Shown here: in pieces, positions 26,186-34,296 of the stretch
Layout: each line of letters starts with the position of its first letter
Numbering within the stretch: the stretch's first letter is position 1
NCBI RefSeq assembly: GCF_025717515.1
Contig: NZ_JAJIRN010000005.1
Location: 432,341-496,340 of the forward strand
DNA: 64,000 bases
From: Roseateles oligotrophus
GTDB taxonomy: Bacteria; Pseudomonadota; Gammaproteobacteria; Burkholderiales; Burkholderiaceae_C
Direction of reading: 5' to 3'
Made by a program: the position numbers and the translations under genes
The notes under the pieces: model-generated
What the model was told of the DNA's origin: nothing
The model's database searches: none
The model's input: only the letters and a program-made list of their open reading frames with translations

Positions 26186-28918
26186 ATGGCAGACATCAAC
26201 CGAGTCACTCTCTTCGGCAAGTTGAACAGCGCGGCCTACAAGGCGGTTGAAGGGGCCACGGTATTCTGCAAGTTGCGCGGCAACCCTTATGTGGAGTTGG
26301 AGCACTGGATTGCGCAAATCCTGCAAATGGCCGACTCCGACTGGCACCGCATCATCAAGTACGGCCAGCTTGACCAGTCCGCACTCGCCAAGGACCTGAC
26401 CGCCGCACTCGACCGCCTGCCGCGCGGCGCCACCAGCATCTCCGACATTGCCGAGAACATCGCCGACGCGATCGAGCGCGGCTGGGTCTACGGCACGCTG
26501 CTTTACGGAGACAACACCGTGCGCACCGGTTATGTGCTGATCGGCATGCTCAAGACCAAGACCTTGCGCAACGCGCTGATCGCCATCAGCCGCCAGTTCG
26601 AAAAGCTCAAGGTCGAAGACCTCAGCGACAACCTCGCCAAGATCCTGGCCGGCTCGCCCGAAGAAGGCCTGGGCGCCACCGATGGTTCATCTGCCGGCGG
26701 CAGCGCCCCAGGCGAAGACAGCGGTGCCATGGCCCCGGCCGCCATGGGCAAGCAAGAAGCCTTGAAGAAATTCACCGTCGACCTGACCGAGCAGGCGCGC
26801 AGCGGCAAGATGGACCCCATCGTCGGCCGCGACGACGAGATCCGCCAGGTGGTTGACATCTTGATGCGTCGCCGCCAGAACAACCCCATCCTGGTCGGTG
26901 AGGCCGGCGTCGGCAAAACGGCGGTCGTTGAAGGCTTTGCCCAGCGCATTGCGCGCGGCGATGTGCCGCCGAGCTTGAAGGATGTGGAACTGCGCTCGCT
27001 CGATGTGGGCCTGCTGCAGGCGGGAGCCAGCATGAAGGGCGAGTTCGAGCAGCGACTGCGCTCTGTCATCGAAGAGGTGCAGGCCAGCGCCAAGCCCATC
27101 ATCTTGTTCATCGACGAAACCCACACCCTGGTCGGTGCGGGCGGTGCCGCCGGCACCGGCGATGCGGCCAATTTGCTGAAGCCCGCCCTGGCGCGCGGCA
27201 CGCTGCGCACCATTGGCGCGACGACCTTTGCCGAGTACAAAAAACACATCGAAAAAGACCCGGCGCTGACCCGGCGCTTCCAGACCGTGCAGGTCGATGA
27301 GCCGGACGAAGCCAAGGCGATTCTGATGATGCGCGGCGTTGCCAGCACGATGGAAAAGCACCACAAGGTGCAGATCCTCGACGAGGCGCTGGAGGCGGCC
27401 GTGCGTCTGAGCCACCGCTACATCCCGGCGCGCCAGTTACCCGACAAGTCGGTCAGCCTGCTCGACACCGCCTGCGCCCGCGTCGCCGTGAGCCTGCACG
27501 CCACCCCCGCCGAGGTGGACGACTGCCGCAAGCGCATCGAGGCGCTGGAGACCGAGTTGGGCATCATCGCCCGCGAGAAAGCGATCGGCATCGACATTGG
27601 CAAGCGCGAGAGCGAAGCCAGCGAGTTCCTGGCCAGCGAGCGTGTGCGTTTGGCGGGGCTGGACGCCCGCTGGGCCGAGGAAAAAGCGCTGGTTGACCAA
27701 CTGCTCGACCTGCGCGCCAAGCTGCGCGCCGGCATCCGCCCGGTGGAAGGCACCGGCAGCAAGTTGGAGGCCGAAGCGGCGGCCGAGGCTGTCGCCGAAG
27801 GCCTGACCGATGGTGACCGCGAGGCTGAGCGAGTCGCCCTGCTGGCGCAATTGAACGAGGTGCAAGCCAAGCTCAGCACGCTGCAAGGCGAAACACCGCT
27901 GATCCTACCCACGGTGGACTACCAGGCCGTTGCGGCGGTAGTGGGCGACTGGACCGGCATTCCGGTCGGCCGCATGGCCCGCAACGAGATCGAGACCATT
28001 CTGAAGGTGGCCGACGCCTTGGCCCAGCGTGTGATCGGCCAAGACCATGCGATGGAGATGATCGCCAAGCGCATCCAGACCTCACGCGCCGGCTTGGATA
28101 ACCCGAACAAACCGATTGGCGTTTTCATGCTCGCCGGCACCTCGGGCGTGGGCAAGACCGAAACCGCCCTTGCATTGGCCGAGGCCCTGTATGGCGGTGA
28201 GCAGAACATGATCACCGTCAATATGAGCGAGTATCAAGAAGCGCACACCGTCAGTACCTTGAAGGGCGCGCCTCCCGGTTATGTTGGTTATGGCGAAGGC
28301 GGCGTCTTGACCGAAGCGGTGCGCCGCAAGCCTTATAGCGTGGTGCTGCTGGATGAGGTTGAAAAAGCCCATCCGGATGTGCACGAGATGTTCTTCCAGG
28401 TCTTTGACAAAGGCTTTATGGAAGACGGGGAAGGGCGGTTTATTGACTTTAAGAACACGCTGATTCTGCTGACGACCAATGCGGGTACAGATTTGATCGC
28501 AGGTTTATGCAAAGACCCCGATTTGATGCCCGATCCGGAAGGTATGGCCAAGGCTTTGCGTGAACCTTTGTTGAAGATATTCCCACCGGCATTGCTGGGT
28601 CGTTTGGTGGCAATTCCTTATTACCCGCTGTCGGATGAGATGCTCGGCAAGATTGTGGTGCTCCAGTTGAACCGGATCAAAAAACGGGTTGAGGCGCGCT
28701 ACAAGATTCCGTTCAATTACAGCGACGAGGTGGTGAAGCTGGTGGTTAGCCGCTGCACCGAGTCGGAATCGGGCGGGCGGATGATCGATGCGATTCTCAC
28801 CAACACCATGCTGCCGGATATATCGCGTCAGTTCCTGACTCGAATGATGGAGGGGAGGGAGATTGCGGCGGTGACGGTGGATGTGGCGGACGGGGAGTTT
28901 GCTTACACGTTCGCGTAG
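26186..28918 (+). CDS. tssH: TssH (ClpV) AAA+ ATPase
   Basis: 910 residues. The N-domain (about 1-160, FGKLNSAAYKAVEGATVFCK) recognises contracted sheath. First AAA module: Walker A GEAGVGKT (about 239-246), Walker B ILFIDETHTL. A ClpB-type middle domain lies at about 425-590. Second AAA module: GTSGVGKT (about 651-658) and VVLLDEVEKAHPD. It disassembles contracted TssBC for reuse. Last core T6SS gene in the locus. Confidence 0.97.
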   Translation: MADINRVTLFGKLNSAAYKAVEGATVFCKLRGNPYVELEHWIAQILQMADSDWHRIIKYGQLDQSALAKDLTAALDRLPRGATSISDIAENIADAIERGWVYGTLLYGDNTVRTGYVLIGMLKTKTLRNALIAISRQFEKLKVEDLSDNLAKILAGSPEEGLGATDGSSAGGSAPGEDSGAMAPAAMGKQEALKKFTVDLTEQARSGKMDPIVGRDDEIRQVVDILMRRRQNNPILVGEAGVGKTAVVEGFAQRIARGDVPPSLKDVELRSLDVGLLQAGASMKGEFEQRLRSVIEEVQASAKPIILFIDETHTLVGAGGAAGTGDAANLLKPALARGTLRTIGATTFAEYKKHIEKDPALTRRFQTVQVDEPDEAKAILMMRGVASTMEKHHKVQILDEALEAAVRLSHRYIPARQLPDKSVSLLDTACARVAVSLHATPAEVDDCRKRIEALETELGIIAREKAIGIDIGKRESEASEFLASERVRLAGLDARWAEEKALVDQLLDLRAKLRAGIRPVEGTGSKLEAEAAAEAVAEGLTDGDREAERVALLAQLNEVQAKLSTLQGETPLILPTVDYQAVAAVVGDWTGIPVGRMARNEIETILKVADALAQRVIGQDHAMEMIAKRIQTSRAGLDNPNKPIGVFMLAGTSGVGKTETALALAEALYGGEQNMITVNMSEYQEAHTVSTLKGAPPGYVGYGEGGVLTEAVRRKPYSVVLLDEVEKAHPDVHEMFFQVFDKGFMEDGEGRFIDFKNTLILLTTNAGTDLIAGLCKDPDLMPDPEGMAKALREPLLKIFPPALLGRLVAIPYYPLSDEMLGKIVVLQLNRIKKRVEARYKIPFNYSDEVVKLVVSRCTESESGGRMIDAILTNTMLPDISRQFLTRMMEGREIAAVTVDVADGEFAYTFA

Positions 28919-28945
28919 GACGGGTTGCTCGGGACGGGGCCGTAG

Positions 28946-29104
28946 ATTCAAAACCTGCGGCCGCTTATCCTCGTGGCCCCATCCTTCCTCGCGGCGAAAA
29001 CCGAGTATGCGGACTGGGTCGGCGTGCGCACCGCGATGTACCCGACCGGCGATATGAAGTTGTGGCGGTGGGCGGGCACCGACACCCTGTGGTCCATTGG
29101 ATAG
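28946..29104 (+). pseudogene. Orphan coding fragment after tssH
   Basis: An open frame between stops at 28943 and 29102 encodes about 52 residues, including YADWVGVRTAMYPTGDMKLWRW and ending DTLWSIG. The composition (Trp/Arg/Asp-rich, strong codon bias) looks protein-coding, but there is no ATG near its beginning (only GTG 28973) and no ribosome site. It may be the 3' remnant of a deleted effector or accessory gene. I do not recognise the family. Confidence 0.3.
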
Positions 29105-29125
29105 CTAGCGATTGGAGGTCACCAG

Positions 29126-30025
29126 ATGCCCTATTTTCTGATGTTCAAATGTGCGACCTGCAATACGGTCGCGACCGGCCCTGAAGCGCCGCCGCTTGAT
29201 AGTGACGGTCCGACGGTCGGCACCAGCTATGGCAAGCGCCCGGGTCTGGCTTGCCCGACCAGCACTTGGCATGCGAACTTGATCTATACCGGCAAGGAGA
29301 TGCGGCCACCGAAAGCTCCTCCCATGACGCCGAAGGGCCCACCCGAGGTATTGCTGCCCAGTGCTTGGACCGAGGTTGGCGACGGCAAATTCGTCAAGAC
29401 GCTGAAGTACCCGAACATTCCCGAAGCGGCGCAAATTTCCTTGATCGCCGCCTTGGAGATTGCACTGGGCGACGCCGACAACAGGGTTTCCTTGTTGGGC
29501 GCCAGTTTCGATCGCTTTGACAACTATGGTGATGTCGAGGATGTGGCGATCAAGGACCTGGCTAGCGCCGAGAAATGGCTGACCATACCGCTGGTCTTGA
29601 ATCGCTTGCAATCGGTGGCCAAGGCCTTGGGCGGCACCGACTTGTGGAAGTTGGCGCACTTGGACCGGAATTTTGACGGCAAGGCGCTGGATTTGATGTT
29701 GCCCTCAGGCGTGGATGGCTGCAGGTTTCATCTGGAACTGCTGAATGACTTGGTCAATCCACGCGGCGGTCATTCGGTGGCGGCCGATACCTATGCGCAG
29801 GCCATCAAGAAGGCCATTGTCTTGCGCCGCGCCAACACCGCGGGCAATGATGAGCGAGGCCCAAACCGGTCTTATTATTTTATTTCCACGCAGTCACGGC
29901 GGGGCTTGAATGTGGTCATGAATGGGGCCACCCAGGTATTGACGGTTTACTACTCCGGCGCCGCAACCGCCTGGTCAACCCGTGCGATGACAGACGAGTT
30001 GCGAGCCGAACGCACCGTCGCCTGA
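29126..30025 (+). CDS. Unrecognised protein, candidate T6SS cargo
   Basis: 299 residues, no signal peptide or membrane helix. The N-terminus holds a CATC pair (FKCATCNTVAT) and a further Cys in LACPTSTW, then a Pro-rich linker (about 55-80). The remainder is alpha/beta-looking with YYFISTQSRRGLNVVMNGAT near the C-terminus. A GGAGG (29114-29118) lies 7 bp before the ATG, so it is well set up for translation. It lies between tssH and another unrecognised gene with a membrane hairpin; effector and immunity roles are possible by position only. Confidence 0.65.
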   Translation: MPYFLMFKCATCNTVATGPEAPPLDSDGPTVGTSYGKRPGLACPTSTWHANLIYTGKEMRPPKAPPMTPKGPPEVLLPSAWTEVGDGKFVKTLKYPNIPEAAQISLIAALEIALGDADNRVSLLGASFDRFDNYGDVEDVAIKDLASAEKWLTIPLVLNRLQSVAKALGGTDLWKLAHLDRNFDGKALDLMLPSGVDGCRFHLELLNDLVNPRGGHSVAADTYAQAIKKAIVLRRANTAGNDERGPNRSYYFISTQSRRGLNVVMNGATQVLTVYYSGAATAWSTRAMTDELRAERTVA

Positions 30026-30036
30026 AGCTGAATCAA

Positions 30037-30061
30037 ACAGAACAGAACAGAACAGAACAGA
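30037..30061. repeat. Five tandem copies of ACAGA
   Basis: Perfect 5-bp tandem repeat, five units, ending 15 bp before the GAGGA ribosome site of the gene at 30088. Copy-number change would alter leader or promoter spacing. Confidence 0.9.
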
Positions 30062-30087
30062 CGCTAGCTTTTATCGAGGAGACATTT

Positions 30088-30978
30088 ATGAGTATGTTGA
30101 AGTTGAAGTCGCTGAATGCCACCCCCAGCAACTGGGACGCGCATCTGAAGCAAAGCTACCTCAACTGCCGTGGTGAGCACACCAGCAGTTGGTATTCCTG
30201 GGCCAAGACTCGCTTGCGCTCAGGTAACCGAGGCGACACCGCTGTGAACTCGGCAGGACAGGTGGCTGGTGGAGCTGGCCTGGTCACAGGTGCCATGGCA
30301 CTGCCGGGAGCGGCAACAGCCGCGACCATGGCCGGCATGTCGGTGGCCGCGGCAGCGACCTTATATGCATTGCCGGCCGTGATTACCGTCGGAGCCGTCG
30401 CCTATTGGGGTTATAACAAGAACGAGCATCACAAGGTCAACAAAGAGATTTGGGAGTATTGGCAAGCCCATAGGCAGCGTGGCGACAAAGATACGTGTTT
30501 TGAGCTTGATGACAAGAAGTTGGTGCGCTGGCTGGGCTGGTTTGGCGACGAAGGCATCAGCAATATGAATCATATGGGGCCCAAGAACAAGGAAGCCAAG
30601 GAGTCCTATGACAAGAAGGTCAACGCGATTGATAACGCCCGCATTGCCCTGCACAAGAAGATTCTGCTGGTGAATGCCCTCAGGCCGACCCTGCCCAAGG
30701 AGATCGAAAAAAAAGCAACGGAAGTCAAGGCGCTGAAACAAGAGTCTGATAACTTGGCCGCAAAATACATTGATCTAGGCAAGGACCTGCAATACATCAC
30801 CTATCGGGTCGAACGCTTCGTGATGTATCACGAGATGCTTGATCTGACGGTCAGGTCCTGGAAGAAGATATCCGATTTGCCGACCTTGCAGGCTGCAGCC
30901 GCAACGGCTTTTGTGGATCAGCTGAAGACTTACCAGGAATTGCATGCCAGCATGGCGGCGTTGCCGACGCCGGCCTGA
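30088..30978 (+). CDS. Unrecognised protein with a Gly/Ala-rich membrane hairpin
   Basis: 296 residues; GAGGA 7 bp before the ATG. Residues about 52-112 form two or three Gly/Ala-rich hydrophobic segments (GAGLVTGAMALPGAATAATM, then LYALPAVITVGAVAYWGY), flanked by charged soluble regions; residues about 170-235 look like coiled coil (KEIEKKATEVKALKQESDN). Such hairpins occur in pore-forming effectors and in immunity proteins. It lies 62 bp after the 299-residue gene across the ACAGA repeat. Its stop codon directly abuts an IS5-type remnant, so the 3' end may have been reshaped. Confidence 0.65.
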   Translation: MSMLKLKSLNATPSNWDAHLKQSYLNCRGEHTSSWYSWAKTRLRSGNRGDTAVNSAGQVAGGAGLVTGAMALPGAATAATMAGMSVAAAATLYALPAVITVGAVAYWGYNKNEHHKVNKEIWEYWQAHRQRGDKDTCFELDDKKLVRWLGWFGDEGISNMNHMGPKNKEAKESYDKKVNAIDNARIALHKKILLVNALRPTLPKEIEKKATEVKALKQESDNLAAKYIDLGKDLQYITYRVERFVMYHEMLDLTVRSWKKISDLPTLQAAAATAFVDQLKTYQELHASMAALPTPA

Positions 30979-31153
30979 CTGCTGCATGAAATGGGTGCGC
31001 AGCATGGCTTCCAAGGAAAAGGGCGGCCGTCCAAAACGGGGCGATCAACTCGACCAGCTCCTTCCACGGGACAACCAACTCCATCTGTCCAAGGAACTCG
31101 GGTTTACGAGTTTTCTTGACGCTGAGTTTCATGTCAAAAGAGGCCTGTTTCAT
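30979..31153 (-). pseudogene. Truncated, frameshifted IS5-family transposase
   Basis: Reading on minus from ATG 31153: MKQASFDMKLSVKKTRKPEF, then QMELVVPWKELVELIAPF, the usual N-terminus of IS5-family transposases. After this a frameshift occurs; the homology resumes in another frame as LEAMLRTHFMQQ and stops there. The whole DDE catalytic part is missing. Confidence 0.8.
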
Positions 31154-31219
31154 GGTGGATATTTTTCTTCTGCGGGCTTACGCCTACCTCACAACGCAGG
31201 GAGTTACGCAGGACTTCCC
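30979..31219 (-). mobile_element. IS5-family remnant
   Basis: Contains the transposase N-terminal remnant plus 66 bp of upstream sequence. On minus the outer end reads GGGAAGTCCTGCGTAACTCC (from 31219), like an IS5-type terminal inverted repeat. The other end was lost at 30979, exactly at the stop codon of the preceding gene. Confidence 0.65.
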
Positions 31220-31305
31220 TAACCCTTCCAATTCCATGCACATCGAGTATCCCTTCGTTGCGCCAGCAAGCAAGTCACATCTCAAAAGAGCGGCGCCCGG
31301 CAGAT

Positions 31306-32649
31306 TTAGGCTTGACTCCACGCTCTGTGCGCCGCGACTAATAACCCTTTCACCGGGAGATCGCTTTCCGTACGCAGGGTGACTTGACTCATGGCCTTGA
31401 TCGAGAGGCCAGTACTTTCGAGCAGTCCGTTCACGTAGCCGACGCTATGGGTGTAGCGCCCATGGTGTTGCAAGGTGTAGCCGGGGCTACAGTCGGCGCC
31501 GCGCTCTTCGACCGTGAAGATCAGGTGGCCGCCGGGCCGCAGTGCTTGCGCGGCGGCGGTCAGTACATCTTGCAGAGCGCCGAAATAGCACAAGGTGTCG
31601 GCCGAGACGATCAGGTCAAATTGACCGAGGTGTGTGCCCAGGTAAACCGTGAGCTCGGCCTGATCCAGTCTATCGTAGCTATGGCGCAGGGCAGCCTGGG
31701 CCAACATGCCCTCGGACAAGTCCACGCCGACCAGGGTGGCCGCATAGGGCTTGAGGTAGGGGGCACACAGGCCGGTACCGCAACCGGCGTCCAGGACTTG
31801 AAGCGTGGCCGCGGGTTCGACCAATATTGCGGCCACCAATTCGCCGGTCAGTGCCGGCGCTTGGTAGTCCAAATGAGCAAGCACCTCATCAAAGCTTTCG
31901 GCGAAGCTGTTGAAGGTGGCTTGCACGTAACCGTCGGAGGCGCGGCTAAGCCTGGATTCGCCCTCGTAGGCGGCGATCATGTGTTCGATCACGGGGTTGT
32001 TAGGGTCGAGCGCATGCCACTGCTTGTAGACCATCAGTGCTTCGTCAAAGCGTTTGGATATCGCAAGGGCCCTGCCCAAATCTTGATAGGCCCCGGGCGT
32101 GTACGGGGCGAGTTCAATGGCGCGACGGTAGGCGGTGAGCGCATCTTCAATGAGGCCGGCTTTCTTCAAAGTGTTGCCGAGGTTGTGCCAAGCGTCAGCG
32201 AAGTCGTCTTTAAGTGTGACGGCTTGCTGGTAGCTGGCAATCGCTTCATCAAAGCGCTCTTGCTTGGCGAGCACCACGCCCAAGTTGTTATGCGCCATCA
32301 CAAACTGAGGGCGGACGGCAATCGCAGCTCGGTAGGCTTTCTCCGCTTGTGTCAACTCACCCAGTTCTTTGTAGACGTTACCGAGGTTGTTGTGGGCGTC
32401 CACATAAGAAGGCGCCAGGGTCACAGCTCGGTCGATCAGTCGAGCCGCTTCGTTAGGTCGACCCAATTGGTGTTCCGCGACTCCCAAATAATGCAATGCA
32501 TCGGGAAGATCAGGGGCAAGGCTCAAGATAACGCGGTAATGATCGGCCGCCGCCTGAATTTGCCCGGCTTGGTGTTTGGCCAAGGCCAACTGCATGCCGA
32601 TTTGCAATTGATTTGCAGGTGCTGAGGCTGTTGGCTTTTTGCGCTTCAT
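31306..32649 (-). CDS. TPR-repeat protein fused to a SAM-dependent methyltransferase
   Basis: 447 residues from ATG 32649; a TTG at 32772 would add 41 residues and neither start has a good ribosome site. Residues about 10-240 are six tetratricopeptide repeats (DAHNNLGNVYKELGELTQAE and similar). Residues about 290-445 are a class I methyltransferase with motif I VLDAGCGTGLCAPYL, VGVDLSEGML and LRPGGHLIFTVE. Members annotated as TPR-methyltransferases are common in proteobacteria; the substrate is unknown, with the TPR part presumably docking a protein partner. It reads toward the IS5 remnant with an 86-bp gap. Confidence 0.85.
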   Translation of the reverse strand: MKRKKPTASAPANQLQIGMQLALAKHQAGQIQAAADHYRVILSLAPDLPDALHYLGVAEHQLGRPNEAARLIDRAVTLAPSYVDAHNNLGNVYKELGELTQAEKAYRAAIAVRPQFVMAHNNLGVVLAKQERFDEAIASYQQAVTLKDDFADAWHNLGNTLKKAGLIEDALTAYRRAIELAPYTPGAYQDLGRALAISKRFDEALMVYKQWHALDPNNPVIEHMIAAYEGESRLSRASDGYVQATFNSFAESFDEVLAHLDYQAPALTGELVAAILVEPAATLQVLDAGCGTGLCAPYLKPYAATLVGVDLSEGMLAQAALRHSYDRLDQAELTVYLGTHLGQFDLIVSADTLCYFGALQDVLTAAAQALRPGGHLIFTVEERGADCSPGYTLQHHGRYTHSVGYVNGLLESTGLSIKAMSQVTLRTESDLPVKGLLVAAHRAWSQA

Positions 32650-33255
32650 GGCTTTTGACAGAGTTCGTTGCCTGGACAGCAAAGATGGATTGGATATTCG
32701 ATCATCCCATGCTGACTCTGTCGGACTTGGCGTGAGGCTTTTCAAATTGCTACTGGACGCGGCTTGCCCCAAAGACTTCGAGGGGCCAGGGGATATTTTC
32801 TGATTGAAAAGGAAGCAAGCGCATCAGCATCCCGAATGACTCAGTCGTACCGAAAGCTATGCCTGTCGGCCTCGCGGTGGAGCGAATGAGCCCATCAAGC
32901 CGGTAAGCTAGCAGCCAATACGCGGCCGGCATGCGAAGATATTCAAAGCAATTTTGTAGTTGAGGCTCCGCATTAGGGATGGCTGACAAGGGAGCACACG
33001 AAAATCCTTGAACGCTTCCAATTCAATGACATAGCCTCAACCTGACTGCCAAGCCCGAACCATGAAAGATTGCTGCCAATGATGGAGTCGATTCAGCGTC
33101 AAGCATGGTCAAGGGCGGCCAAGCAACATTGCGTCGTTTGTGCAGCCGCCTTGCCGGCGCTGCCAATTGGCGGGCAGCAAACCTGTTCGATTGCAGCCAA
33201 TTACCCCTGCTGCCAAACCGTCGCCTGTCGCATGATAGTCAGTCGCCGAGGCGAA
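32650..33255. other. Non-coding stretch between divergent genes
   Basis: About 600 bp with no supported gene, between the TPR-methyltransferase (-) and the Cys-rich protein (+). Open frames extending either gene upstream (to 32772 and 33070) have poor starts and unlike composition. It should hold both promoters, but I see no clear boxes or repeats. Confidence 0.4.
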
Positions 33256-34245
33256 ATGAGCGAAGCCGGCTTCAAGCACTATTTGCAAATCGAAGCAAGC
33301 CAAACCCAAGGGCGAATGGCGCGCGCCAAACTGGCCCAGGAGAAGAGCGAAATCGAGGCGCAACAAAACTCGGCGGCATGGGGCAAGCTGAGGCAAAGGT
33401 GGGCAGCCGAAGCGTTGCAGTCACAGCTATTGCAGTTGGTGGTTCCGTCCGGCCCGCCGCGGGCAAGCAAACTGACTGCGCAGCGTCGGCACAGCTACCG
33501 CGAGCATCTCGCCAAGATCATTGCCGAGGCCTTGAATCCGCCAGATGTAGCATCGCCTGCGCCCGGGCTTGAAATACTTGCACGGAAGGTAATCGCCCGA
33601 GGGCAAGAGCTTGCCGCCCTGGGCACGACTTCCGAATTGCCCGGCCGCCTCTGCGCAATGTGCGGCGGAGGCTGCTGTACGCAGGGGGGCAATGAAGCTT
33701 ATTTAACTGCGTCAACGGTGCGTCGTGTGATGGCCGAACAGCCCCGACTACAAAGCGCGGGCGAGTTGATGGCTCTCTATATCGATCGCCTGCCGAGCAA
33801 AGTGCAGGCCGGCTCCTGTATCAATCACGGGTCGCAGGGCTGCGTTTTGACGCGCGCGATGCGCAGTGATATCTGCAATAACTACGCCTGCGAAGCGCTG
33901 GCCCGACTTCAATATGCTCAGCGCCAAGCCAAGAACTCATCACCCCAGCATGCGGAAATCGCTGTGCTGGTCTTGCGTCGCAAGCAAGATAACTGGCTGC
34001 GTGGCACGCTGGGCCTGGACAACGCCATCAAGTCCGGCGCCTTGTTGAGCGAAGCTGGGGTCACGCGGGTCACCGCTTCCCGACTGCTCGGCCAAAAATC
34101 TGCAAAGCGAAGCCAATTGGCTAAGTCGCACAAGGCGGGAGGACAAGCACAGAGTGAGCCGATTTCTGCGTCAATTTCTGCGCCGCCTTCCCAACCGTCA
34201 CCCGACCTTGAAGGCAACACTGAATATTGCTTGCCTTCAAGATGA
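33256..34245 (+). CDS. Cys-rich protein resembling the YkgJ-type metal-chelating family
   Basis: 329 residues from ATG 33256, preceded by GAGGCGAA. The N-terminal 110 residues are helical and charged. Central Cys pattern: LCAMCGGGCCTQGG (about 132-145), then SCINHGSQGC and RSDICNNYAC. This CxxC...CC plus C...GC...RxxxCxxYxC arrangement recalls the YkgJ-type zinc/iron-chelating domain, though the protein is longer. The C-terminal 60 residues are low complexity. Function unknown. Confidence 0.65.
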   Translation: MSEAGFKHYLQIEASQTQGRMARAKLAQEKSEIEAQQNSAAWGKLRQRWAAEALQSQLLQLVVPSGPPRASKLTAQRRHSYREHLAKIIAEALNPPDVASPAPGLEILARKVIARGQELAALGTTSELPGRLCAMCGGGCCTQGGNEAYLTASTVRRVMAEQPRLQSAGELMALYIDRLPSKVQAGSCINHGSQGCVLTRAMRSDICNNYACEALARLQYAQRQAKNSSPQHAEIAVLVLRRKQDNWLRGTLGLDNAIKSGALLSEAGVTRVTASRLLGQKSAKRSQLAKSHKAGGQAQSEPISASISAPPSQPSPDLEGNTEYCLPSR

Positions 34246-34296
34246 TCGAATCGGGATTTCTTTGGCTTGACCGAACGATGCGTTAACCTCCCGGCC

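Noticed and set aside
24907..26220. 437-codon open frame on minus across tssF/tssG
   Set aside because: Lies entirely over two well-supported genes and has a low-complexity His/Arg/Ala composition.
31384..32625. 413-codon open frame on + opposite the TPR-methyltransferase
   Set aside because: The minus strand has clear TPR and methyltransferase motifs; the + frame has none.
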